Source: Heterostelium album PN500 (lineage: Eukaryota; Evosea; Eumycetozoa; Acytosteliales; Acytosteliaceae). Taken from it: a DNA stretch of 64,000 nucleotides. The notes under the pieces are model-generated. The model ran no database searches, had not been told where the DNA came from, and was given only the letters and a program-made list of their open reading frames with translations. Within the stretch, counting starts at the first letter, position 1. Each line of letters starts with the position of its first letter. The translations under genes and the position numbers were made by a program. The stretch is from contig NW_008805064.1 of NCBI RefSeq assembly GCF_000004825.1, positions 682,001-746,000 of the forward strand. Direction: 5' to 3'. Positions 48,379-61,000 of this stretch are shown piece by piece.

Positions 48379-48966
48379 TAAACTAAACTAACTAAACAAA
48401 CAACATCAGACCCGACAAAGACAAAAGAAAACAACAACAACAATAATAATTTATTCATGAATGAACATATGACAACAATTATAATCAATCCAATAACATA
48501 GATATAACATTAGAAAGATCTCACAAATAACTAATTACAAATAAAATAAAATACAAAAACATTACATTCCCTTCATAATTATAAAATTCAAGATCGATAT
48601 TAAACTATCATTTTTTTTTTTCTTTGATCAAAAAAAGAAAAATATCTGTTCTATGTTTTTTTTTCGTGATCGATTTCACGAAAAAATAGAAAAATGATCG
48701 TGATGAACAACAGTGTCTTCTAAAATAATAATTTATTATTAATTTTTTTTTGATTTTCACACACCCAATAGGGATTAAAAGATTTTCACATCGATGGAGT
48801 TTTTAATCGTGACTCTCCACTCATTCACCTTTTCGAATTGTGTTTGTTTTGTTTGTTTGTGGTTTTTGGTCACTATTCCAATTCCAAAGACAGTTTAATT
48901 TGATGCTTGTAAACAAATAAAAATAGTATAATCATAATATAGAGTAGCAGTAGATTGAAAAAAAAA
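48379..48966. other. intergenic, cnot11 to 7-TM gene
   Basis: About 590 nt of A/T-rich DNA. There is an inverted-repeat patch at 48655-48690 (TTTTTTTTCGTGATCGATTTCACGAAAAAAT), an interrupted stem of about nine bases per arm (TTTTTCGTG/CACGAAAAA) with six bases between. No gene recognised. Confidence 0.6.
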
Positions 48967-50515
48967 ATGGGAGAGAGAACACCCAGTTCCTTAACAGGAA
49001 ATCATACTTTTGATATACTCGTTTCAACTGCACTGGCTCTAAGAATAACCATTAGTATGGCGATAGCCACAATGTGTTCTGCACAGGCTATATTCGAGAT
49101 ACGCTATCAACGTCAAAACCTAACGAATCTACTTAATCCTAGATTTATGACATTACAGGGTTTAATTTTTTTTAACCTGTGTATGTATTTTATTAGTTTC
49201 AAAATAACTACATTTAATATATGTATATTCTAATTACTTATTTTATAAAGTCAGATTATTATATGCAGTATTTCAATTTAAAACAAATTCAGATGCTACC
49301 GGTTCAATTTGTGATTATTTGGGTATGACTGCACTCTTTTTTGAAATGTGTGCATGGGGAATGATTGGTAGTTATTGTAAGTAATATATAGTAAAGCACT
49401 TATATTAATCCAAACTAATTTATTGATACTTGTTTATAATTAATAATAAATAATAAATAGGGTGTAGATTATTATTTGCTTTATTCACAGTTAAACCTTT
49501 GTATACAAAAAGGGTGGTCAATGCGACATGGATAAGCATGGGCTTGTTTGTGTTCTATTGGATTGGATATTGCCTTTTGGCTGGTTTCGTACCAACACAC
49601 GCACCAACATTCTTTACAGCTGGATTCCTAACGTTGCTACTTGTAATTGGTACTATTTGTTTTATTTGTAGTTTCTTTTTGCACAGACAAATACAGTACA
49701 AGAAGAACTTGCTGACGGAGCCAGTGATGAAACTGATCCGGAGAATCAAGATCTTTTCAGTGTTGATCATTTTGGTGTTGGTTGCCAATCTCAGTCGTGA
49801 TCTCACCTTTTATGTGATTCTGCGTATCTCTCTGGAAGATCCAATCTATCATCTGTCCAACACGCTCACACTGGTATTCGAGACGTTTACAGCGGGTGTC
49901 ATGATGATCGCCATTGCAGAGATACCGAAGAACTACTTTCTATTCCGTTCGATCAGTCCGAGTCTGCTGAGTGGCAGATTCGGTGCAAAAGTATCGTCGT
50001 CCGACAGTCACAATCACAGCAGTAGGAGTAAAGGAGAAAACACATCATCATCATCACATTCACAATCCAATAATTCATCGGGTGGTTCGTCTGGTGGCGG
50101 CTCTGGTATCAACTCGAACAACAGCAATGGTAAATGGTCAAACAACGCCAAAAAGCCTTCACGAGCACAAACCAATGCAACCTCCATCTCAATTAAAATG
50201 GGAAATCTTTCACATAAACAAAATCATAATGGCGAAATCAATATTAACAATAATAATAGTCATGATAATACAACCTCAACTTCACCACCACCAACATCGA
50301 CTTTAACGGTTGATTCAATTACAATTTCACAGCAACAAACTGATTCTACAAATCTAATTCCAAAACTCTCCAATCATAATAATGAAGATTTAAATGTTAC
50401 TACCACAACAGTAGCAACATCCATTGACATTCCAACTGTAATATTTAACGACGATACCTGTACTAATAATAATAATATTAATAAACTGACTTCTGGTGGT
50501 CACCTTGAAGTTTGA
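48967..50515 (+). CDS. seven-transmembrane protein, unassigned family
   Basis: Exons 48967-49180, 49251-49376, 49461-50515; 464 aa. Seen: seven hydrophobic segments in the first ~320 residues, including ILVSTALALRITISMAIAT, LFFEMCAWGMIGSYCWCRLLFAL, WISMGLFVFYWIGYCLLAG, FFTAGFLTLLLVIGTICFI, IFSVLIILVLVANL and TLVFETFTAGVMMIAIAEI, with a basic stretch between the fifth and sixth. The long C-terminal tail is Ser/Asn/Thr-rich and should be cytoplasmic. The topology resembles a GPCR or a plant TOM1/THH1-like protein, but I see no diagnostic motif of the cAMP receptor, Frizzled or GABA-B families. Function unknown. The start is the first in-frame ATG after stops. Confidence 0.85.
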
Positions 50516-50668
50516 TTCGATTTTTTTAATTTAATACTTTCACAAAAAAACAAAATATTATATTGTATTTTATTTTTTTTCTATAATTTCATAGGTATTA
50601 AAAGCATGGTTGAAATAACGTTATTCCTTTTAATATTTTATTGATTAAATTAACTGGAAGCAATTGAA
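50516..50668. other. short convergent spacer
   Basis: Only about 150 nt separate the stop of the 7-TM gene from the stop of the opposite-strand gene, so their 3' ends probably lie very close or overlap. Confidence 0.7.
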
Positions 50669-52543
50669 TTACATTTTAATTTCTTGTCCTGGAAATAAAG
50701 TTGAGAGTGCTCTGATGATCTTTAGATTTGTTTTTGGATTCATGAGACACTTAATTATTTCGAAAGAGTGAGACATGAGATAAATTTGTTCAATAATTGT
50801 CTTGGTTGCAATATCAATTTGAGAAATATCAAGTAGATAAGCATAGTAACCGATATCTAATCTACCAGAATCCTTTATTACAACTTCTAATTGAATCTCT
50901 GCGAACAAATCGTAATATTTCTTGAATATATATTCAATGATTGGAGTCAATGCTTCAATGATTGAGGTTAGTAGAATTGAATGACAATTATCCCTCAGGT
51001 CCGAACGATTTGTTATATTCTCCAAGAAGAATTGAACCATTTCCAAATCGGAATTTTGAATCGGTCTGAGTTGATTATAATAGAACTCGTTAAATAATCG
51101 ATATCTCTCCATGTGAAAAACAGAACGGAATTTCACTCTATATGAAATTCTAGTGCCAGAAGATATTAAATAGCGAAGCACTGAAGGATCGAATCTCTCT
51201 ATGATATTGGATACATGTTGTGTGTTGAAGGACAAATGTGAATCTTTAATCTTCAACAATATTTGTATTTGATCTTCATTCAAATACTCGCATAAATCGA
51301 CGGTAAAGTATTTCCATAAGATGTTAATCTGATGATTATCGATTTCTTTGGTTCGATTTGCCTCGAGAAAATATACAACATGTGAGAGATGGGTAAATCG
51401 ATCTCTCTCAATTTTGAAGAACCTGAGGCGTGCTAATGATTCAGAGTAATTTGAGAGAGTTCTAGGATCTATCATGTGACATTTCTTTAGGTATTTCAGA
51501 TACTCTGGATCTGGATCTTCATTGTCATCGATCGCAATAACTATTTTGATCAATGATACTATGTCACGAAAAACAAAGTAACTTTCATTGTAGGTGGTAT
51601 ATGCATCGGCTAGACCACAATAAAGATCGAACAGAATGATTCTAATACGGTCATCTCTCGAGATCTTTGTAAAGGAGTTAACTTTCTCCTCAGCCATTCT
51701 CAAGAGAGTCTTGCTATATGCTCCAGAGTCAAAGATACCCAAAGCGAACTGAATAGACTCTAGTGATTCCGTCAACGATTGACTTGTTTCTTGAAGCAGT
51801 GTCATTTTAATGTAGTTCAAAGCCTGTAGAATAAAAGAGGATATCAACAGCTTTGGGTAAGCATCAAGATGTCTTTTAGTGATAGATTGATCTCCAGCAA
51901 GTAACAAGAGTGTACACAGACAAGTTGATTCTGCTTTAGCAATGAGTTCGTGTTCCTCAAGGAATGAAATAAACTGGAGGTATCTATTGCAACTGAAATG
52001 CTTATGAAACTCTACTTTAAGTAAATGTTGGTCGTGCTCACTGGATCCATAGCACTCTCTAAAGTACACTGGCCTCTTCCGAAATTTCTCTAATATGTAG
52101 AGTGCAATCTCTGGGTTTACCAAAGCCAACGCCCTATTAATGAATTTGTCAACATCCAACTCTAGGTGATGATCGATAATTCTTTTCGCAATGTGGTTGT
52201 TGTATTTGATAGCATGTTCAAGGAAATAGTTCTTCAATGATGGTGGAAATAGGCGATCTCTTGAAATGCTGTCGAAATAGGTGTCAAACAGTTGATTATC
52301 GCCATGTTCGATAATCGTAGTGCCAGTACTGTCGATATCAAAGAACCTAGAATGATCGTCTCTATTTATTTTATACCAAAGTAAAGATAGATAGCCATGT
52401 TCTAACATCCAATTTCGATTTACAATCTGATCATACAAAAGATTTGTTGAATGTAAAGGTCTACCAACTTTTATGATATATTTAAATAGTTGTTTATTTT
52501 TTAATATTAATTGGAAATTTCTATAAAGTCTTTCTTGATCCAT
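50669..52543 (-). CDS. dictyostelid-family protein of unknown function
   Basis: A single exon of 624 aa, starting at the ATG at 52543 (upstream in-frame codons start only from TTG). Seen: an N-terminal motif LYRNFQLILKNKQLFKYIIK like that of the ankyrin protein at 5647-7411, then NRNWMLEHGYLSLLWYKI, and long alpha-helical repeats without Cys clusters, signal or TM segments (for example INRALALVNPEIALYILEKF and DFQFFLEN-like units). The rest resembles degenerate helical repeats. No poly-Gln/Asn tract interrupts it, unlike its neighbours. Family knowledge: dictyostelids carry large families with this N-terminal motif, some with ankyrin or FNIP repeats; none is well characterised. Function unknown. 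It sits head-to-tail with the colossin-like gene on the same strand (138 nt apart). Confidence 0.85.
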   Translation of the reverse strand: MDQERLYRNFQLILKNKQLFKYIIKVGRPLHSTNLLYDQIVNRNWMLEHGYLSLLWYKINRDDHSRFFDIDSTGTTIIEHGDNQLFDTYFDSISRDRLFPPSLKNYFLEHAIKYNNHIAKRIIDHHLELDVDKFINRALALVNPEIALYILEKFRKRPVYFRECYGSSEHDQHLLKVEFHKHFSCNRYLQFISFLEEHELIAKAESTCLCTLLLLAGDQSITKRHLDAYPKLLISSFILQALNYIKMTLLQETSQSLTESLESIQFALGIFDSGAYSKTLLRMAEEKVNSFTKISRDDRIRIILFDLYCGLADAYTTYNESYFVFRDIVSLIKIVIAIDDNEDPDPEYLKYLKKCHMIDPRTLSNYSESLARLRFFKIERDRFTHLSHVVYFLEANRTKEIDNHQINILWKYFTVDLCEYLNEDQIQILLKIKDSHLSFNTQHVSNIIERFDPSVLRYLISSGTRISYRVKFRSVFHMERYRLFNEFYYNQLRPIQNSDLEMVQFFLENITNRSDLRDNCHSILLTSIIEALTPIIEYIFKKYYDLFAEIQLEVVIKDSGRLDIGYYAYLLDISQIDIATKTIIEQIYLMSHSFEIIKCLMNPKTNLKIIRALSTLFPGQEIKM

Positions 52544-52681
52544 TCCAAGCAATATATTTATAAAGTTGTGTGTTAATGAGAAGAATTTTGATCTTTTTCA
52601 AGACTAGAAGTTTCTGAAAAAAAAAAAGTTTGATTTATTTGTTTTTTTTTTTATAAATTATTGTCAACCAACAAAAGTAAT

Positions 52682-54669
52682 TTAATTTATTCCTGCTGAT
52701 AAATCATTTGATAAAGCAATATTAAATCTTATTTGTCCTTCTGAGTTGTTTGCAAACTCACCATCATCTACAGTCTGTTTGTTCAAGCTAAAGCAACTTT
52801 GTTTTGGTAAACGGTTGTAATCACTGTATTTACCGATTTCATAACCTGGTAAAGTTTCAACAAATATACAATAGTTACCGGATGGAACGTTGTCAAAGGT
52901 ATATCCGTCATAGTCAGATTTTGTAATCTGACTCATGATTATTTGATCAGAGTCTGCATCATAGAGACTGACCTCCACACCGGCCAAGTATTCCTCGTCA
53001 GTCTCATGGAATCCGTTGTTGTCACCAGAATCATTCCAAGCGAATCCACCAATTGAATACGACTGTCTCTCATAGACAGCGAGATTCAATCTAACTTCAC
53101 CTTCTCCATTGACCACAAAATTATTTAAGTTTAGATCGTTCAACTGAATACATTGTCTTCCATCCTGGGCGAACTTGTTGAATGGTGATTCTGGCGCAAT
53201 CATATAGTTTCCGTTGATTTGTATTCTGCAACACACTTCTCCTGGTAGCAAGAATAATTTCCATCCACTATACTCATCTTTGATTGCAAATTCACTCATG
53301 AACTGATTTCCTTGGAATACAGTGACGTTGAAACCATCAACATATGGTTCACCCTCATCACGAACACCGTTTCTGTTGGAATCCACCCAGACATATCCAC
53401 CAACTAAGAAACCAATTTCATCTGGTCCTCCAAGGAAGGGTCCAGTTGTTGTATCTGTAAGAGGTAAGCCGGTACCAGAGGTCATTCCCGTGGTAGGTAA
53501 GACTGTAATTTCAGCTGTAAGTGGAATGATTCCTGTTGTGGTAGTCAGTTCTCCTGTTCTGGTTGTAGCAGATCTGGTTGTGAAAGATATTGATGTAGTG
53601 GATGTAGTGGATGTAGAAATTGTTGATGTTCCCGTTGTGAAAATGTTGGGTGGTAAGCAAACTGGATGACGATTGATAACAAAACACTTAGTATTGATAT
53701 TGCAGTCAACGAATGTACATAGATTGATACATGTTGGCTTAAGTTTTTTATTGTCACCTCCATGGCAACAAACTTCATCTGGTCCACATTTCTTAAAGGT
53801 ACATTCATCTATTCCTGGCGGTTGTGTGGAAATAGGAATACATGCGGCAGTACCAGAGATTACCGCACACTTGTATCCTTTCTTACATCTCACACCATCA
53901 CATTTATCTCTTGGTGGAATATAATCTGGACAACTTCCAAGCAAACAAAGAGGTTTTCCATGTACCGATGCACAAATGTAATTGTGTGGACAATAGAAAT
54001 TCGAGCAAACTCCATACCAACCAGAGCTTGTCCATGTGCCTGTGGTCGACGATGAAGTGTTCATACATGTAGGAATACCATTTTGGTTTACACATTGCAA
54101 TCCTCCATAGCACACCACTCCATTACATACGTTTCCACCAGTTGTTGTTCCAGTAGAAATCGTACCTGACGTTGGATTTGGTCTGATACAAGTTGCCAAT
54201 CCATTTATTTGGACACAAATTAGACCATTCAGGCATTTAACATCCTTACATACTAATGGACCAGAAGTACTTGAAGTGCCTGAGGAACCAGAGGAGGAGG
54301 ATACACCTGATGTGGAGGTTCCTGGTTTTACACATGTGGCAACACCATTTTGATTTACACAAACCAAACCTCCAAAGCATCTAAAGTTGGCACATACTAA
54401 ATCTGATCCTGATGATGAGGATGATGATGATGATGATGAAATCGTTGATCCAGATGATGATGTTCTAACACAAACTCCCATACCATTTTCTTCTACACAT
54501 TGCATACCGCCAAGGCAAACCATTCGATCACATATATTCCATGATCTTATACCTTTAATTGTTTGTTTTTTTTTGGTAAGTAAACTATTTTATATTCAAA
54601 TAAAAAAATGTTATAATGTTATTTACCTTTTAAAGTTATTAATAGTAATAAAACTATTAAATATTTCAT
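52682..54669 (-). CDS. colossin-like Cys-rich secreted protein
   Basis: Minus-strand exons 54669-54627 and 54552-52682; 637 aa. The tiny first exon supplies a signal peptide (MKYLIVLLLLITLK) joined in phase to GIRSWNICD. Seen: about seven to eight Cys-rich follistatin-N-like modules (pattern C-x(4)-C-x-G-x-x-C-x(5)-G-x-x-x-C, e.g. FRCFGGLVCVNQNGVATC), separated by Ser/Thr/Gly linkers; a Thr/Ser-rich stalk; two SdrD-like beta-sandwich repeats near the C-terminus (GYVWVDSNRNGVRDEGEP and FAWNDSGDNNGFHETDEE, each with a calcium-site-like D-x-N/D-x-D/N pattern). No C-terminal TM is obvious. Family knowledge: dictyostelid colossins and spore-coat proteins combine such modules. It is probably secreted or deposited in extracellular matrix. 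Confidence 0.88.
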
Positions 54670-55086
54670 GGGTGTTGTAGTTGTTGTCTAAAAATATATA
54701 AATAAAGATTTATCACTTCTTATTTTATTATTTTCTGGAATATAATAGATGTTTTATCATTATTGATATAATTATATAGTAATTCATTATTATCAAGTAA
54801 ATTCAAACAAAATATATTTTATTAAAGTCTACTCTCCCTTCTTTTTCAACATCATTTGAATATCTGAACACCTGTAATGTAAAAGCATACTTTTTCATTT
54901 CACTTTCAACCCCCAAAAAAATGTATAAATCAATATTTATTTGTGTGATTTTTATTCATTACAAGTATGTGATCATACATAACACTAAATAATTTAACAC
55001 TAAATTCAGTGGTGGTGATGATATAAACACAAAAGAACATTGTCAATAATAATATAATAAAGATTTTGTTAGCAACATTAATTTAT
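54670..55086. other. intergenic, colossin-like to BLTP1 gene
   Basis: About 415 nt between two minus-strand genes: the 3' end of the large lipid-transfer gene and the promoter of the colossin-like gene. A/T-rich; no gene seen. Confidence 0.65.
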
Positions 55087-58000
55087 CTAATCTTTATTAG
55101 ATTTCTTTTTGCTTGTTGTAGTTGTAGTTGTTGTTGTGTTGGTTGATATTGTTGAACTAGTGTCGTCATTGTTATTATTGTTACTACTTGGGATTTGTGC
55201 TGGATAGTTGCTATTGTTGTTGTTAAGTGTGGTTGAGAAATCCTTGAGCAATAAGAGTACTGATTCCAAACTATCGATGAGACCAATGTGAGTGTAATAT
55301 GGAATGGTATGATTGATATCCTTGATTCCGAGCCATCCGAAAACTGTTGTGATCTTTGGTGTCAAATCACCAAGTACATTGAGAGTGGGCGAGAGTTGGA
55401 ATTTCTTTTCCAAAAACACTCTTTTCTTCTCGGGAGGAGGTGGCGCTGCAAAGTTCAACGGTTTCGAAGGATATGCACCGCTGACACTGTAACGATCTGA
55501 GCGTTTCGGATGTTGGTGCAGACTAGAAGAGAGAGGTTCCAGGTTATTGAAGCTAACGTTGTGAACCATCTTGGTATTTTCGACACTCGATGCCAAATAG
55601 TGTTTATCGGCGTTGGCTGCGCTACTCAGTAGTGGACTGTCGGGAGCATTGTGTAGATGCATCGGTGGCGTAGCGGAAGCAGCCGATTGTGAGGACGGTG
55701 TCAGATCGGTGGCAGCTTTAATATAGGTCTGAACAATCTCTCTGATATCACTGTAGAGCGAAAGGTTGACAGAGATTGCAATCGAGTCAGTGAACTCCGT
55801 GAGATAGTAGAACTCAATGGTGCGATTTGGATGTTCAGTGGTGTACATAATGAGACTTGCCACTGGAATCTTGACAATCTTGGTCTCATTGGCGCCACGC
55901 GAGAATGGATCTCTTGCCCATTGTGGAGCGGACTGAATACTGTCTTCCGACATCTTGGAGATGTGATTCTGTCCCAAGAGGATGGAGAGTTGTCTGTGAA
56001 TCTCTTCTTTCTTTTTGCTTTGGTCGAGAGTGATTTGATAGCTCTCCAACGAGAAGTTGATCCACGTCGGATCTTTGATACTGTATCCAAAGAGAAGGAT
56101 TTGAAGATTCTTTCCTTTCGCTTTGATCTGACCAATAACAATCTGTTTGGCACCACCACCACTCTTGCCGGCACTCGAAGATGACACGGTGGAACTTACA
56201 TCGTCTCTTCCTCCTCCTCCGAGACTGAGGAATTGGTCGTCGTGAAGATGTTTCTTGGCGGACAACAATTTATCACTGATGATTTCATTGATTCTTTTGA
56301 TGATCTCAACGATCGAGGTGATTGTTTCACAAGACAACTGGACTTGTAGTGATCCACAAGATATTTCAGTGTTGATGTTTCTTGTGTCGTTGACAATAGA
56401 TTCGTTGATGGGTGGATCTGAGAAACGGAAATGAATGTCACCTGCACGTAGTTCAAGAATCTGAGACTGATTGAAATCGAATGATATTCTGATGGGTGAA
56501 AGGTAGGCAGTCCACATATTGATTTCCTTGACGGTGGACTTTAGTTTCCTGTAGGGCTTACGCTCGCCAACAAGTGCAACACCTTCGAGCTCGATATTTC
56601 CTTCCAGTTTACCGTGACACAACATGGAGATTGGACCAGTGTACAAACTAGTATAGAACAGTGAACCACTTACTCCTTCCTCTTCAGATGGCGAGAATAC
56701 AGCACAAATACTATTGATCAACATATTCGACCTACTAATTGGAAGGAAATCAATATCCATTCCAAGTGATCCAAGTTTCAAAGTAATATAATATTGTGGT
56801 TCTTGAAAAAAAAATGTTAATATATTAGTTTGTTTTTTCATTATCTTTAAAGGCGATGATAACTTACTATTTTTCTTTAGTTGAGATGGAGATTGTTGAA
56901 TTTGCTTTTGTTGTTGTCGCTTTTTAAGTGGCGAAGGTGGAGGTGTTACGATGATTTTCTTATTTGAACGTGGTACCCATGCGCTAATGAGAATGATTAT
57001 TTCATCGAGATATTTGCTGTTGAAGAATCCATGTGCGGTTTCGACATTCAGTAGAACAGAGACTACAGGTCCATCTTCTGTAATACCGTGAGCGGTTCCA
57101 ATGTTGATTTGTAGACTTCTCATGATCATACCGAGCCGTTCATCAAGGCTATTGGAATGCATAATCTTGAACATCATGTTATTCATAAACAATGTTCCGT
57201 TCATCAACAAGACACGTTTGTTTGCTGCAGTCGATTTGATAATCGATGACAAGAAGATATCGAGTGTACCGATTTCCACGATTGCCAGAATCTGATCGAC
57301 TCCATTCAGCAGTACTTTGGTTGGACTAATTCTAATAGTGCAAGTAACAGAACCAGGAGTCGTAATTGTACCACTGTTATCATTGCTATCCTTCTCTTTC
57401 TCCGATGTTTGTTCACCATTGGTATGCTTGACATCGTCATTGAACTGTGCTGTATAACTAGATTGAGGAGCGTTGTGAATGAGGTCATAGAGGAAATGAG
57501 TAAAGAATGGTGTCAACTTGATTTCCTGTGAGTCTAGATACAACATGATATTGGTCTCTGATTTCGACTTGGGGCTGGACGGCGTAGCAGGAGTCAAGAC
57601 ATGGTTAGTTGAGATCAAGATTGGGGGAAGTGGGAAACACTCTTGATATTGATCAAAGTCTTTGGTATTGGCAAAGGTAGCGGCATTCTTGTCGAAACTA
57701 TCCATCATTGGTGAGTTCTCCTGTGAGAATTCTCTGTCGTCTTGGTCATCTGAAGAGCTGGCATGTTTGGTAAGACGCGCCTCACCAGTGGTTGTCTTTA
57801 AAGTGAACTCAATCTCTAACCTATGATTAGAAGGTTGATTTGTCTGCTGATTATTATTATTATTGTTGTTATTGTTGTTGTTGTTGGAAACAGAAGAAGA
57901 TTGGGACGATTGACTACTACCTCCAGATGAATTACCATTCACACTGTCACCAGAGATATTCTTTATCTTTTCTTGTCCGAGAAGAATGAGATCTTGGAAT

Positions 58001-61000
58001 GCGACGATGTAGTAGAGTAAGTTGGTATCTAGATGTAGGAATAGACCAGAGGTTTTCAATTGAACCATACATTGTACCAATTGAGATTGGAGAACCATGA
58101 CAATTTGACAATCTCCATTGTCAATGACAGCACGATTTACAGCCGGTAATACATGGATAGAGTGAAGCTTTGAAGGGTGATAGTTATCGACAAATTGTAA
58201 AGAGAACTTTGAGAATTTACAATCACCAATCACTTTTATAGGATTGGTAAGCATGCTTGAGGATTTCTGCTTGCTCTTAAGAGGTTGGAGCATTGGTTGT
58301 TTGATGGCCACACCATAGAGTGTGAAGGAACCAAGTCCGACAACCAGAGCAGAGGAAGTCGATCCCTTCTTTTGCTCATTGAGAGGGATACAAAGAGAGG
58401 TATCAACAATCTTGAGATGCAACGAAAGGTTTGTCTCACGAATCGGCAAGGCAGATGGCAATTCCATGTGGTTGAGTGCACGCTTGACTTGCGGAACGGC
58501 ATTGGGAATCTTTGCCAGCTTCGAAGAGGTATTCTTGTAGGCTGTCAAGTAGAATAGATAGAGATCGGTTGCTTTGTCGATTGCCCATGGTTGGAGAGTG
58601 ACAATCGTCTTGCTAATGACGATCCACACGTTTTCCAATGGACTGGTCTTGTTGGCTGTGGAAGCAGCGATTTGCACTGGAATGACTTGACGGGTCTGGC
58701 TGGTTGTTCTCATGTTATTGGTGAATGGGAACGATTGTAACACGATGTCAGTGAACACACCTGCCCATATTTGAGTACGGATGCTGTGGAGACGAGAACC
58801 TGTACCGACAGGTGGTTCCAGTGCAACGTTGGGATCGGAAAGAATCAAAGACATTCCTCGCAGTCCAACACGCCAATTGAACTCATTGTTATTATTGATA
58901 ATTTGGTTGTTGAATTGAGTGAGATGATCTGAGAGTCTAACATCAATGACACCAGTGGAGAGTAACAACGATGACTTGGAATTGACAAACAGTATTTCAA
59001 CTCCGCGCAACACAAAACTGAAATTATAGTTAATGTCTTGGAGAATTGGTGGCATTCTAGAGTTTGTTGTGGAGCAATTGTTCGTGTTGATGTGATTGGT
59101 ATTGCCAACACCGCCTTGTTTCTTCTCGGCATAGTTGATATAGGCATCGAGAAGATCGTCTATCTCCTTAGAGAGGGTGGTACGCAATACCAAGATATTC
59201 TCAAGGAGTTCAATTGAGAGTGCATTCTGGATGAATCCAATCTCCAAGTTGGCGGTCAACGAAGGTCGGTCGTTGCTTACCAAACCAGATCCGGTCTTGA
59301 GCAAACCAAATGCTTTGATTCTTGGCAACATGAATGGATCCTTGGTGAGAGTGGCACCCATATTGTTGCTATCGGTCAAACCTTTTGGCTTATGGTTGGT
59401 AGTGCCGTTGTGGTTGCCGTTGTGGTTGCCGTTGCTATTTGTCAAGAATACAATTTGATGTTGATGTAGCTGCACGTTGAATTCCAACTCGGTCGGGGTG
59501 AACTGACTGAGCGATGCTGTGATTCTCGATATATGATACTTGACTGGCAACGATGAGATTACATCGGTTGACAAGATGATATCTTGAAGATCCAGCTTGA
59601 TTCTGATGGGAGGGAATTTGATACTCTTCAAATCGAAACTTGTGGATCCAGTCGGTGGATTTGGATTGACATTCTTCTTGGCACCACTGGAGGTTGTGGC
59701 GGGTGCAGATGGAGTCGGTTTCATTTGGTCGGGAGGTGTCCAAGCCTTAAGGAAATCCTTTAGTTTCGGAAGGAATCGATGTGACATCTTGAATGGAAGA
59801 TCGGCCTTGCTAAATGTCATCATCAGATCATATTTGAATGAAAATTCAATGTAGTCCTCTCGCTTTCCCGATGAGTTGTGTCTTGTCTTTTTCTTGCCAA
59901 TCTTGAAAAGCACTTCGTTGAACATTAAATTCTGAAGTGTTAGTTCAATGATTGGCTTGATAAAGTTTGTAGTTCCTGCGGCTGCAGCTGAAGTGGAGGT
60001 GGAAGTTGGAGATGATGTATTGCTAGAAGTTGGAGTACCAATGTTTTGTGGTTTAGTCTTCTTTGTCTGGTTGATAGATGACTGATCCAACAATTGGAAT
60101 TGTATCTCTGGAATAGAGAAAATACAAGAATGAACCATATGGATATAATCACCGTTCGGTCTAGATTCACTGGCAGCCTTCTTTGACTTTGAAGTACTAT
60201 TACCAAATTCATTAAAGACAAACGAAAGATTCTTGAGAACCATCTTCATAACACCATCATTCTCTGTGAAAGCACGACAATTGATCTCTTTGAATGAGAA
60301 ATGACCATGAACTGTAATTGTCAATATAGAATGATTCTGATTTTGATAAATAATCTTATTCTTATTAACTGGCTTATTGTTATTATTATTATTATTGTTA
60401 TTATTGATATTGTTACTATTAGCTTGTTGTTCTTTTGCATTGGCAATAGCAGTTTGTAATCTAGCTGAATTTAGATTGGGTGAACTTGCTGTTGTCTTGT
60501 GTTTGGTAGTTGTTGTAGTACTTGTTGGACTAGTAGTTATGTTGCTAGTATTACTTCCACTTGCATGATGTTTAGATGATTGATCTTGTTGCACTTCCAT
60601 TGATGATTGCTTTGGTTTGATAGCTTCTTTCCACTCGTGAGAACCGAGAATCAATTCCTCGCCTCTGAGCACATCCAGTTTGGTTGAGAGAACTTCGTGT
60701 GTTGTCAACTCAACGAATGTGATGAGATCCGGCGATACTTTGAGTGAAACCTTTTCACAACTGGCGAAAAAGTTGAAATCGAATGCCGACTTCGGAACTG
60801 CTCTGTTTATAACGACAGCTCCATCGGTCGTCGACTCGTAGATGTAGGTTGCAAGCGCACCTCCAGCAACGGTACCAATCGACAATTGATTCGAAGAGTT
60901 TATCTTCTCGGTGACAACCGCCGCAACAATTCCAGCGAATGAAAACTGTAGATTCAAATCGAATGCAGCGCTCTTTCCAGCGGGCGGAATAAACACTGTT

